Below are positions 1 through 10,551 of a stretch of DNA of 64,000 nucleotides, in pieces; positions within the stretch are counted from its first letter, which is position 1; every line of letters begins with the position of its first letter. Below the pieces are notes generated by a model that worked only from the letters and a program-made list of their open reading frames with translations, did no database searches and was not told where the DNA came from. This DNA comes from Cherax quadricarinatus. Lineage: Eukaryota; Arthropoda; Malacostraca; Decapoda; Parastacidae. Both the position numbers and the translations under genes were made by a program. The stretch spans positions 23,022,642-23,086,641 of the forward strand of contig NC_091352.1 of assembly GCF_038502225.1 (NCBI RefSeq), written 5' to 3'.

Positions 1-1941
1 CACAACAATATCATCTAGGTACTCTGCCGTGCCTTCAAGTCCTTTAATAGCCTGATGGATAAGTTTCTGGAATGAAGAGGGGGAATTTTTCATTCCGAAG
101 GGGGTAACTGTGTATTGATAATGACCTCCTGGAATTATGAAGGCAGAGATTTCCTTCGCTTTATCTGTCAAAGGTACCTGATAGTAGCCTTTAAGGAGAT
201 CTAACTTGGACACAAAAGTAGCCTTACCCACAAAGTCAATTACGTCATCCAGACGAGGAAGAGGGTAAGCATCTGTAATGGTGACCTAGTTCACCTTACG
301 GTAGTCTGTACACATACGAAACCCTCCATCAGCCTTCTTCACAAGGATGCACGGTGAAGCCCATGGACTAGATGACTCCTCCACTAAACCATGCTTTAAC
401 AAAAATTCTACTTCCTGCTGAAGTAGCCTTTGCTTTTCAGGATTAGCTCTGTAGGGGGAGAGTTTAATTGGTTTAGAGTTTCCCACATCTACATCATGAT
501 AACCTAACGCACATTTTTTCGGCACATCCGAAAAAATATTAGGATATGACTGTAGAAGCTCAGTTAAATTTGTTGCTTGCATTTCAGATAATCCCTCCAT
601 TAAAGGGCTAGGATCCTTGAGGAGGACAGAATTTGAAAGTTTAATATTAATTTCAGAGATAGAGTGCAAAGAGTCAGAGTCGTCCTCAGAGGTGGAGGAC
701 AGAGTTATTACTGGGACTTTATCTGGTGTATGGAAGTATTTTAATTGATTAATGTGGTAAGTTTTAGTTTTTGAGGTCTTATCAGTGGGAGCTACCACAT
801 AATTTACATCAGATAATCTACTTACAATCTGCATAGGTCCCGTAAATCTAGCTTTCAAGGTGTGGCCAGGTATAGGTTCCTGCACCAACACCTTGTCTCC
901 TGGATGGAAGGAGCAGAATTGTGCACTTCTGTCATACCTCTGTTTCATCTTACTTTGAGCTGTCTTTAGGTTAGCCTTGGCTAACTGACGTGCCACCTGC
1001 AACCTTGAAGACGGGTTGTAGAGTGTTGAGCTAACGTCTTCTCCCATCCATCCTTCTTTGAGCACCCGAAGAGGACCTCGTACATTGTGCCCAAAGATCA
1101 GCTCAAACGGACTATACCCTGTAGACTCTTGCACAGTCTCTCGTACTGAGAACAGCAACAAAGGTAGTGATTCATCCCAGTCTGTAGGAAAGTGCATGCA
1201 AAAACTTCTCATCATTGTTTTTAATGTCTGATGGAATTTTCCCAAGGTGCCTTGGGACTGAGGATGATAGGCAGTGGATAAGTTGTGGATTATCCCTAAC
1301 CTAGTTAAAACTTCCCTAAATGCTATGTCAGTAAAGTTAGTACCTTGATCACTTTGAATAGTTTTAGGAATGCCAAAACAAGAAATGAATTTTGTTAAAG
1401 CTTTGAGAATAGCTTTAGTATTAATACTACGCATGGGAATTGCTTCAGGGTATCTGGTTACTTTATCCATAATCGTAAATAAATACTGATTTCCAGACTT
1501 TGACCTAGGTAGTGGACCTACACAATCTATAATTAAATCTGCGAAAGGTTCTCCATCAGCAGGTATAGGTTGGAGAGGTGCAGGTTTAATGGAATGTCCA
1601 GGTTTCCCAACTTGCTGACATTCTCGGCAACACCTAATATGATTCTTCACATCTTTCTTTAATTTTGGCCAATAAAATTCTTTTGTGATTCTATACAAGG
1701 TTTTTGTAATTCCTAAGTGACCTCCTAATGACGTATTATGAGCTATATTTAATATTTGAGGTCTATACTTTGTTGGAACTACTAACCTGTTAAACAATTG
1801 CCGGCTCTCTATCTCCTTACCAGTCTCAGTGCAGATCAAATAATCTTTTTTAACTTCATACTTGACCGGATGACCCAAAGAGGATTTACCCATGGCTGCC
1901 TCAAAAGCGAATTTTAAAGAAGGGTCCTTTCGTTGTTCCTC
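1..1941 (-). pseudogene. G1 pol: integrase then reverse transcriptase, broken
   Basis: The open part (286-1893, 535 codons from its first ATG) starts with an HHCC zinc finger (H52, H59, C89, C92), then the integrase core with D123 and D182. The expected third acidic residue, 35 residues later, is Gly218 (GGA) instead of Glu. An integrase C-terminal region follows (about 325-395), then the RT N-terminus from about residue 430. A TAG at 286-288 interrupts RT. Beyond it the same frame continues with the usual DAYPLPR motif and reaches YLDD near position 10. The frame is also continuous upstream, through 16 codons, to the TGA that ends Gag-protease. It would make a polyprotein that integrates and copies the element. 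It is inactive as it stands. Confidence 0.85.
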
Positions 1942-3816
1942 TCAGAAGGACAGTCCCTCGGGCATGGAAACAGAGACATCTGGCAATCCTGCAACCTGGG
2001 AATAGGAAGGCTTGATCGGGGTCTGTTCACTTGATCTACGAGGCTCTGGCCAGTTTTCCTCATAAAACAATGTGGCTATTCCGAGATCGGAGTCATCCAA
2101 GGATAGGTCAACATTCCCTCCAGACAACCCTTGGGATGTTACCCGAGTTATGGCCAACACCGGAGAAGAATTAATCATTATAGGTTCAGGACACGAACTA
2201 ACAGTAGTAATGTTATTACCCAGTAATAACATGGCATCTTTCATGGGGAATCCTTTTGAGACACCTACAGTCAAGTACCCAGTGTAATATTTGCACTGTA
2301 CATAAATTTTATGCAAAGGAACAGAATATATAGCTCCTCCAAATGCTTCCAATAAAACAGAGGAATTCAAAGAAGTATTCTCTGAAAGGGGTAATATTCC
2401 TTCTCTTACAAGTGAGCAATATGCTCCAGTATCTCTAAAGGTATTTACTTTAATTGTTTCTGAGTTTTCCTGAAGGGAAATAAGACTTTTGCAATAATAA
2501 GGGGCCATACCTTTTTCTACTTCTCTAGGGGACATGTTACTAGGGATATTAGAGATTTTCCCAATGGGTTGGGGTTTATGGGGGCAGTTGGGACTGATGT
2601 GACCTACTTTATTGCACCTGAAGCAGACGACAGGCTTGCCCTTTACTCCCTGTTGACGTTGCAAATGGTGTCGTTCTGGCTGGTGTCTCTCTGGATACTG
2701 TTGTCGAGATGCACCATGAGTAGTTTGCCTCTCCGCAGGTGGACCATGTGTTGAGAAGTGTGGCTCACCAGGTGACTTAGTTGGTTGACGTAGACGTTCT
2801 CCCTCCGGCTGGCACTTCATTCTCCAAGGTTGACGATCTCTGTTCATGCCAGGCTGTTGAAAAGAGAGACGGGACCGCTCGGACAAGGAGCGGTTAGTTT
2901 CGAAGGTATCAGCCAACCTGGCTGCCTCCAATGCAGTGGATAAGTCACGATCCTGCAGAAAGACTCGAACCTCTGGTCCCACAGACTCCAGCAGGTTATC
3001 AATCAGAATAAGCTGCACCAGCTCCTCAAAGGTAGAGACACCACTTGCTTTATACCAGCTGGTAAAAGCTTTGGTTTGCTGTCTCACAAAGTCCACTAGG
3101 GATTGACCAAGCTGTTGTCTGCCCAGCTTAAAATTTCGTTTGTATTTGGCTGGGATACATGTATATGCTCCTAACACTGTGGTCTTCACTACTTGATAAT
3201 CAGAAAATTCAGCGTCATTTAATACTGACGTAAATTCCTGTGCCTTACCCAATAATGCTGTATGAACCAACGATGCCCAATGCTGTTCCGGCCACCTTAA
3301 GGCTCGAGCCTGATTTTCGAAGCTTTCAAAAAATTGCTCTGGTTCGGCCTCATTGAAGCGGGGAACAAACTGTACTGCTTTCTGTAAACTAAAATTATTT
3401 ACAGAATGCGAAAACTGCCTTTCTCTTTCCCTATCATATTCTTCCCTTGCAAATGCTCTCTGTTCCCTAGTTTGCTCAAGATTGATTTTTGCCAGCTCAA
3501 GTGCCAACGACGCTGATTCACCCTGAGACAACCCAGCTGCACTATACTGACCATTTTGCTCCGTAGGTGTATCATCTTCCTCCTGCAAGAACATAGGAGT
3601 TTTTGCCCTAGCTCCCGTAGAGGGAGGAGTCTGATGTGCCATCTCTTCTTCTATAAGTTTGTCAGCAATCAGTGAACGCAGTTGCGCAGCTGTGAGAGTG
3701 CGTTTGTATGTAATGCCAATGGAACAAGCAATTTGCCAACAACGCTGTAGGGACAATTTAGGTAGGTTATGCAAAGTATATGCCGACACCAGACGTCTGA
3801 CTCGTCTAGGTGGCAT
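1942..3816 (-). CDS. G1 Gag-protease (624 aa)
   Basis: Structural polyprotein of the LTR element. The N-terminal 60 residues resemble the start of the G2 Gag at 47563. A Gln- and Arg-rich coiled region (about 90-140) precedes a retrotransposon Gag domain (about 150-310). A CCHC zinc knuckle (CFRCNKVGHISPNC) lies near residue 395, and an aspartic protease begins at FRDTGA near residue 460 with a distal LLLGN motif. Gag, knuckle and protease are fused in one frame. The frame stops at a TGA (1944-1942) and continues in register into integrase. The TGA could be a CGA arginine codon decayed at CpG, or a readthrough site. The start is the first ATG after the leader and matches G2. Confidence 0.85.
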   Translation of the reverse strand: MPPRRVRRLVSAYTLHNLPKLSLQRCWQIACSIGITYKRTLTAAQLRSLIADKLIEEEMAHQTPPSTGARAKTPMFLQEEDDTPTEQNGQYSAAGLSQGESASLALELAKINLEQTREQRAFAREEYDRERERQFSHSVNNFSLQKAVQFVPRFNEAEPEQFFESFENQARALRWPEQHWASLVHTALLGKAQEFTSVLNDAEFSDYQVVKTTVLGAYTCIPAKYKRNFKLGRQQLGQSLVDFVRQQTKAFTSWYKASGVSTFEELVQLILIDNLLESVGPEVRVFLQDRDLSTALEAARLADTFETNRSLSERSRLSFQQPGMNRDRQPWRMKCQPEGERLRQPTKSPGEPHFSTHGPPAERQTTHGASRQQYPERHQPERHHLQRQQGVKGKPVVCFRCNKVGHISPNCPHKPQPIGKISNIPSNMSPREVEKGMAPYYCKSLISLQENSETIKVNTFRDTGAYCSLVREGILPLSENTSLNSSVLLEAFGGAIYSVPLHKIYVQCKYYTGYLTVGVSKGFPMKDAMLLLGNNITTVSSCPEPIMINSSPVLAITRVTSQGLSGGNVDLSLDDSDLGIATLFYEENWPEPRRSSEQTPIKPSYSQVAGLPDVSVSMPEGLSF

Positions 3817-4471
3817 AAGTTATTCGCTATGCACAGTACGATTGCAGAATACGCATACAAGCAAAGCTGACTGCAAAATTCTCCACACCGAACAGGCTAG
3901 TAACAACTGACACGCAAAATTTGTAAAGCAATGCCAGACAGCTACACTGTTCTAGAAGATTGACCGTAGCGAAGCGAGCACACCGAACAAGCTAGTAGTG
4001 AGCTGTTGAACGATCACACAATAACAAGGCTGATCATAAAGCAACTGACACGCAAAATTTGTAAAGCAATGCCAGACAGCAAGCTGCACAATGTTCCTGC
4101 TACGAGCTTCACCCTAAGCTCAACCGTTTCTCTAAGTCCAGCTCCAGCTCTCGGACAGGCTACCCATATTACAACCCAGGATTCCAAATGGCCTGTTACC
4201 CCGGGTGTAATGGGAGCAAAATAAACACAGCAGAAAAAGTTTAGATTTATATTATCCTTCACCAATTTAGAACAGCAATATGTACACTATGTACAGTGAT
4301 AAGTATAGTGCACTCCACGGTAAGCAAGGCAGAAATAGAAGCCACAAGATAGCAGACTGAGCTTCAACCAGCTCTAGAATGGGAATGACAAGGGCAGACA
4401 GGAGAGCAGTACCCACATAACCTCTGCGATTGCCAAAACCATCTTCTTATTGGCTAGAACCTGGTCACTAG
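3817..4471 (-). other. G1 5' leader, no gene
   Basis: Untranslated sequence between the Gag start and the putative primer-binding site. Short open frames here have no recognisable similarity. It contains the 39-bp direct repeat listed separately. No LTR copy could be found within the window to define its outer limit. Confidence 0.4.
3904..4080. repeat. Pair of 39-bp direct repeats in the G1 leader
   Basis: The same 39 bases, starting CAACTGACACGCAAAATTTG, occur at 3904-3942 and 4042-4080, 138 bp apart. Flanking words such as CACACCGAACA and GCTAGTA are also partly repeated. This suggests a local tandem duplication within the leader. Confidence 0.8.
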
Positions 4472-4489
4472 TTGAACGACGGGGCCCCA

Positions 4490-4916
4490 TCATCAACTCT
4501 TAGCAACCTGGTTCGCTGGTTGGGGGAGATAGCCTGTAAATGAGGGTGTGTACATGGGCCGAATAAAGGTTACGTACTCTTTGCATGCCACAATTACTAT
4601 TTTTATTAGGGGAGGCTGAGGAAATTTTATGGAGGGGCTGAAGCTCCCATGCCTCCCCTTCCCTCTCAGATGCTGCCCATGCATTGTGGAAAAGAATACA
4701 ATATTGATTACATAATGTCTTCAGTATATCTATCACTTACATTAATTTTCTGGTACTGGGTTCTGGTACAGCAAGTGTTATCATTCTGTTGAAAGGATGA
4801 ACTGCAAAAAGAAATAATTTGAGATTAACATTCCTTGAATTTATCATAAAACATATTTGAAATCTTCTTAAACTACAGATGCAAGAATATTCCCATTTTC
4901 AGAACACACTACGATA
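4490..4916. other. Unassigned sequence, possible LTR remnant of G1
   Basis: No gene or recognised repeat. By position it should hold the 5' LTR of G1 if the primer-binding site at 4472-4489 is real. I see neither a TG..CA boundary nor a matching second copy. Confidence 0.3.
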
Positions 4917-7390
4917 TTTTTTAACATTTCAGCCATTTCCCACAAAGGCAGGGTGACCCAAAATGGAAGAAAACCTTTCATCATCACTCACTCCATCACT
5001 ATCTTGCCAGAGGTATGCCTACACTACAGCTAAAAAAAAAATGCAACATATCAATGCTCCTCCTTCAGAGTGCAGGCACTATACTTCCCACCTCCAAGAC
5101 AAGTCTGGCTAACCAGTTTCTGCAAATCCCTCCATTAATGTTATTTTGCTCACACTCCAACAGCACATCAAGTCATAAAAGCCAATCATCTCTACTTGCT
5201 CCTATATAACACACTCATGCACGCTTGCTGTTAGTCCCAGCCCCTCGTATACAAAACCTCCTTTATCCCCTCCCTCCAGCCATTCCCAGGATGACCTCTA
5301 CCCAACTTTCCACTACAGATTTATATGGCCTTTAAGTCATTCTATTTTCTCCAATATCTCTAAATGTCCAAACCACCTAAACAACCCTTTCTAAGCCCTC
5401 TGGATAATACCCTTAGAAACCCCGCACTGCCTCCAGCCTTCTCCTTGTCGCAACATTCACCACTCATGCTTCACGCCCATATAAGAGCACTAGAACCACT
5501 ATACTCTCATACATTCCCCTCTTTGCATCTACTGATAACCACACACTTCTCCTAACACACTAGCACTACATTCTTAAATCTATCCCATAACTCTTCAACC
5601 TCATTACCTATACTCTCACTAACCTATCTTTCTTCCAACAGTTGTTTATATCTCACCCTAACTGCCTCCTCCTCTAGTTTATAAGCCTTTACCTCGAATT
5701 TTCTGCATTACCCATAATACAAAGAATTCATAGTTTGGAAGTTAGGAGGAGGCGCAGGATTGCCAAAAACTGTTGTCCAGAGGGCTGAGGAAGGCTTGTT
5801 GAGGTGGTTCGGACATACAGAGAGAATGGAACGAAACAGAATGACTTCAAGTGTATAAATCTGTAGTGGAGGGAAGGCGGGGTAGGGGCTGGCCTAGGAA
5901 AGGTTGGAGGGAGGGAGTAAAGGAGGTTTTGTGTGCGAGGGGCTTAGACTTCCAACAGGCATGCGTAAGCATATTTGATAGGAGTGAATGGAGACAAATG
6001 GTTTTTAATACTTGATGTGCTGTTGGAGTGTGAGCAAAGTAACACTTATGAAGGGATTCAGGGAAACCAGCATGCCGGACTTGAGTCCTGGAGATGGGAA
6101 GTACAGTGTCTGCACTCTGAAGGAAGGGTGTTAATCATGCAGTTTTATAAACTGTAAAGCACCCCTCTGGCAAGACAGTGATGGAGTGAATGAGGATGAA
6201 AGTTTTTCTTTTTCGGGCCACCCTGCCTTGGTGGGAATCGGCCGATGTGTATAAAAAAAAAGTGATGTGCTAATAAAAAAAAAAACTCTCTCTTACTTGC
6301 TGATGCTATTCTCCTTGTTTTCCATATACTGTAGCTACAACCAAAGAATGATCTGATATATCTGTGGCCCCTCTATAAACATGCACATCCTGAAGTATTT
6401 ATCTACCAATACTACTGTCACTGCGCTCTATATTATGTCTTGTATATTTGTTTATCCTTTTTTTTTTCCTTAAAATATGTATTACCTATCACCTAACCCC
6501 TGTCTGCATGTACATAAATAAATAAATAGTTCAATCAAAGGCCCCCCATTATTATTTACACATAGCACCCAAAACTTACCCACCACACCCTCCATAACCA
6601 TTTCACCCACTTTAACATTCATGTCCCCCACCACAACTACTCTCTCACTAGGCTCAAAACTTCTCAAACAACGGCTTACTATCCTCAATATCTCTCTTTC
6701 TCTCTTCTCTAGGTGCATAAACACTTGTTATAACCAACTTCTCTCATCTGACACTTATTTTAATCAACATAATCCTTGAATTTATGCATTTATATTCCCA
6801 CTTCTCCTTCCATAACTGATCCTTCAGCATTATTGCTACCCCTTCCTTAGCTCTCTCTCAGATATTCCTGACCTAATCCTGTTTATTTCTCCCCAATGAA
6901 ACTCCCCTACCCCCTTCAGCTTTGTTTTGCTTAGAGCTAGGACATCCAATTTCTTTCCATTCAAAACACCGGCAATCATCTCTTTCTTATCATCTGCATT
7001 CATCCAAGCACATTCAAATACCCAAGCTTTATTTTTAGTAATTTATACAGGAGAAGTGGTTACTGGCCTATTGCTCCTGGCATGTTAGTCGCCTCTTATG
7101 ACACACATGGCTTGTGGAGGAAAGATTCTTTTCCACTTCCATGTGAAGATGAAAGGAAACAGATAAGAACAGAATTATTTAGAAAATAGAGAAAATTCAG
7201 ATCAGTGCGTATACATATACGTATGTTTATGTAGCATGACCTAGGTGTAAGTAGAAGTACTAAGATGCACTTGTTTTCTTGCATATTCATGAAACAGAAA
7301 GAAAAAAAACAGCAATCCTACAGGTTTGTGTTTCACAAGCATCTGGCAGGATGGTAGTACCTCCCTGGGTGGTTCCTGTCTACCAACCTA
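4917..7390 (-). mobile_element. RTE-type LINE R1, internally deleted, split by R2
   Basis: The 3' end is at a T run (4917-4922), followed by the conserved RTE 3' UTR and the C-terminal coding region. It continues to 5695 (minus-strand codons for EVKAYKLEEEAVR), is interrupted by R2, and resumes at 6286 with the preceding codons (KRE). It then runs up through an endonuclease remnant (6351-6720, with a VVVGDMN motif) into a 5' region matching that of the full copy at 25250-25370. Comparison with that copy shows the RT domain has been deleted. It is degenerate, with many stops. The outer 5' limit near 7390 is approximate. Confidence 0.7.
5696..6285 (+). mobile_element. RTE-type LINE R2, 3' fragment inserted in R1
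   Basis: A 5'-truncated copy covering the C-terminal part of the RTE protein (LLRWFGH motif near 5795, DRSEW near 5980) and the 3' UTR ending in A runs at 6252-6285. Both sides join RTE codons of the opposite strand that are adjacent in the intact copy, so R2 landed inside R1. CTC on both sides (5693-5695 and 6286-6288) may be a short target duplication. Confidence 0.75.
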
Positions 7391-7404
7391 CTACCTCAGT
7401 TGTG

Positions 7405-7483
7405 AATAAAAGGACCCAAAATCTGGAACTCCTTACCAGAAATTTCCAGAGCCTCTTTATTTGCCAGGAGCTTCAAAGATACT
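7405..7483 (+). pseudogene. LINE ORF2 C-terminal scrap
   Basis: A short reading frame contains GPKIWNSLPE, the C-terminal motif shared with the LINEs at 32128-33567 and 36283-36594, then a TAA. It is a truncated relic with no recognisable 5' part. Confidence 0.5.
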
Positions 7484-7558
7484 GTAAAATAAAAAAAAAT
7501 TCCTTCCTCTAATACAGTAGACTGTTATATTACACGGATTTATTTGCCACGTTTTGGA

Positions 7559-10319
7559 CAGCACTACAGACCACTACCCTACCTTCCTCTTAACAAACAT
7601 TAGTAAACCACCACTGGAATATAACAAAGTTTCATTTACACTCCATGACGAGGCCTCAATAAGGAATTTCACAGCAGACCTAGAGACTGTTGACTGGCCT
7701 ACAGAATTCTCCAAGGCCAATGGTACTGACAATTGGACAGACATTTTTCTTAACAAATTACTTAGACTATATAACAAACATTGTCCTATAAAAACGAAAC
7801 AGATTATGAATAAACGGCTCGGTTGCCCATGGCTAACAAGCAGCATTCTGAAATCCCTTGAAAAGAAACAGCAATATGAAAAGCAATATAGACAGAGCTT
7901 AATACACAAAGATATTCTTAAACACTATTCATCAGTTCTCACAAAAGTAATAAAGAAAGCCGAACAACTGTACTACTCCAGCAGATTCACTGACACAAGA
8001 GGAGATATAAAAAAGATATAAAATCACAACCTAGTATTTAGTCACTTAGTTATAATACCAACTTACTCCATAATTTGTAATAATTTAGGGTTAAGAATTA
8101 ATCTAAGTCTGCCCAAAATGCCTAGCCATGCTTGGTGTCCTAGTGGCCCCCCTCTGTAATTAATATTTTATTACATGTAAAGCACACAATAACCAAAATC
8201 TGTAAACTTTGCATTGTAATCCTTATACCTGGAGTTTACCTGGAGAGAGTTCCGGGGGTCAACGCCCCCACGGCCCGGTCTGTGACCAGGCCTCCTGGTG
8301 GATCAGAGCCTGATCAACCAGGCTGTTGCTGCTGGCTGCACGCAAACCAACGTACGAGCCACAGCCCGGCTGATCAGGAACTGACTTTAGGTGCTTGTCC
8401 AGTGCCAGCTTGAAGACTGTCAGGGGTCTGTTGGTAATCCCCCTTATGTGTGCTGGGAGGCAGTTGAACAGTCTCGGGCCCCTGACACTTATTGTATGGT
8501 CTCTTAACGTGCAAGTGACACCCCTGCTTTTCATTGGGGGGATGGTGCATCGTCTGCCAAGTCTTTTGCTTTCGTAGTGAGTGATTTTCGTGTGCAAGTT
8601 CGGTACTAGTCCCTCTAGGATTTTCCAGGAGTATATAATCATGTATCTCTCCCTCTTGCATTCCAGGGAATACAGGTTTAGGAACCTCAAGCGCTCCCAG
8701 TAATTGAGGTGTTTTATCTCTGTTATGCGCTCCGTGAAAGTTCTCTGTACATTTTCTAGGTCGGCAATTTCACCTGACTTGAAAGGTGCTGTTAGTGTGC
8801 AGCAATATTCCAGCCTAGATAGAACAAGTGACCTGAAGAGTGTCATCATGGGCTTGGTCTCCCTAGTTTTGAAGGTTCTCATTATCCATCCTGTCATTTT
8901 TCTAGCAGATGCGATTGATACAATGTTATGGTCCTTGAAGGTGAGATCCTCCGACATGATCACTCCCAGGTCTTTGACGTTGGTGTTTCGCTCTATTTTG
9001 TGGCCAGAATTTATTTTGTACTCTGATAAAGATTTAATTTCGTCATGTTTACCATATCTGAGTAATTGAAATTTCTCATCGTTGAACTTCATATTGTTTT
9101 CTGCATCCCACTGAAATATTTGATTGATGTCCGCCTGGAGCCTTGCAGTGTCTGCAATGGAAGACACTGTCATGCAGATTCGGGTGTCATCTGCAAAGGA
9201 AGACACGGTGCTGTGGCTGACATCCTTGTCTATGTCGGATATGAGGATGAGGAACAAGATGGGAGCGAGTACTGTGCCTTGTGGAACAGAGCTTTTCACT
9301 GTAGCTGCCTCGGACTTTACTCTGTTGACGACTACTCTCTGTGTTCTGTTAGTGAGGAAATTATAGATCCATCGACCGACTTTTCCTGTTATTCCTTTAG
9401 CACGCATTTTGTGTGCTATTATGCCATGGTCACACTTGTCGAAGGCTTTTGCAAAGTCTGTATACATTACATCTGCATTCTTTTTGTCTTCTAGTGCATT
9501 TAGGACCTTGTCGTAGTGATCCAATAGTTGATACAGACAGGAGCGACCTGTTCTAAACCCATGTTGCCCTGGGTTGTGTAATTGATGGGTTTCTAGATGG
9601 GTGGTGATCTTGCTTCTTAGGACCCTTTCAAAGATTTTTATGATATGGGATGTTAGTGCTATTGGTCTGTAGTTCTTTGCTGTTGCTTTACTGCCCCCTT
9701 TGTGGAGTGGGGCTATGTCTGTTGTTTTTAGTAACTGAGGGACGATCCCCGTGTCCATGCTCCCTCTCCATAGGATGGAAAAGGCTCGTGATAGGGGCTT
9801 CTTGCAGTTCTTGATGAACACAGAGTTCCATGAGTCTGGCCCTGGGGCAGAGTGCATGGGCATGTCATTTATCGCCTGTTCGAAGTCATTTGGCGTCAGG
9901 ATAACATCGGATAGGCTTGTGTTAATCAAATTTTGTGGCTCTCTCATAAAAAATTCATTTTGATCTTAGACTCTCAGTCTGGTTAGCGGCTTGCTAAAAA
10001 CTGAGTCATATTGGGACTTGAGTAGCTCACTCATTTCCTTGCTGTCATCTGTGTAGGACCCATCTTGTTTAAGTAGGGGCCCAATACTGGACGTTGTTCT
10101 CGATTTTGATTTGGCATAGGAGAAGAAATACTTTGGGTTTCTTCCGATTTCATTTATGGCTTTTAGTTCTTCCCGCGATTCCTGACTCCTAAAGGATTCT
10201 TTTAGCTTAAGTTCGATGCTTGCTATTTCTCTGACCAGTGTCTCCCTGCGCATTTCAGATATATTGACCTCTTTTAGCCGCTCTGTTATTCTTTTCTATT
10301 CTTGATTGATTGATAGAAA
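7559..10319 (+). pseudogene. LINE N1, internally deleted, split by LINE A
   Basis: The 7559-8021 part encodes about 150 residues that link endonuclease and RT in this family (SDHYPTFLL-like start, Lys- and Tyr-rich end). It joins directly to the family 3' UTR (8022-8227), which matches 36785-36978. The RT domain is absent, so an internal deletion has occurred. The 3' tail (ATTGATTGATAG) reappears at 10296-10319 on the far side of LINE A, showing LINE A inserted near the end of N1. No intact protein is possible. Confidence 0.7.
8228..10295 (-). pseudogene. LINE A (CR1/Jockey-like), ORF2 C-terminal two thirds
   Basis: A 5'-truncated copy of the element at 37143-40820. The reverse transcriptase (NYRPIALTS, AFDKCDH, SVPQGTV, FADD motifs) and its C-terminal tail are readable from 10295 to 8259, with one in-frame TAA at 9968-9966 replacing a Glu codon. 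The 3' end is at 8228, in the ACCTGGAGTTTACCTGGAG tail shared by all copies here. The first bases lie against the 3' tail of LINE N1. Such proteins nick the target and reverse transcribe the element RNA. Confidence 0.85.
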
Positions 10320-10551
10320 AATTGCAGCACAATTTTATACAACACTTCGTAAAATTAACTTAACACGGTTCCATTTGCAGGTGTGGAAAAAATTTCCCCA
10401 GCTCCAGCTGCAGCCTTGTTGTGGATCAGCGGGGGAGACCTACCGCCATCCCCTGCCACCCCCGACACTCCCGCCACCCCCAACCCAGCCATCGTGAATA
10501 CGTGTCCAGTTCTATTCCATCTTAGGACAAAATTGTGTTTTGATCTTTTAA
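10320..10551. other. Internal sequence of the old Tigger shell, no gene
   Basis: Non-coding stretch between the LINE N1 tail and the MITE. Pro-rich short frames are not recognisable. The TTAA at 10548-10551 is the target duplication of the MITE. Confidence 0.4.

Larger units (their letters stand above)
1..4489 (-). mobile_element. Gmr1-like Ty3/gypsy LTR retrotransposon G1, 3' part outside window
   Basis: Reading right to left, the element has a leader, a Gag-protease frame, then integrase followed by reverse transcriptase, which runs off the window edge at its catalytic YLDD. Ordinary Ty3/gypsy elements place integrase last; integrase before RT is the order of the Gmr1-like gypsy group. A primer-binding-site-like stretch beginning TGGGG lies on the minus strand at 4489-4472 and resembles that of the second element near 47846. 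I could not find an LTR beside it, so the right boundary is approximate. The body carries two in-frame stop codons and an integrase active-site change, so this copy is dead. Confidence 0.8.

Noticed and set aside
4490..4916. 5' LTR of G1
   Set aside because: The putative primer-binding site is nearby, but there is no TG..CA end and no second copy in the window to define an LTR.
4917..6285. Twin-primed 5' inversion of one RTE LINE
   Set aside because: Both orientations carry their own C-terminal codons and 3' tails, so they are two insertions.
9066..9494. 142-codon plus-strand frame, also 39551-39979 minus
   Set aside because: Antisense shadows of the LINE A and LINE C reverse transcriptase.
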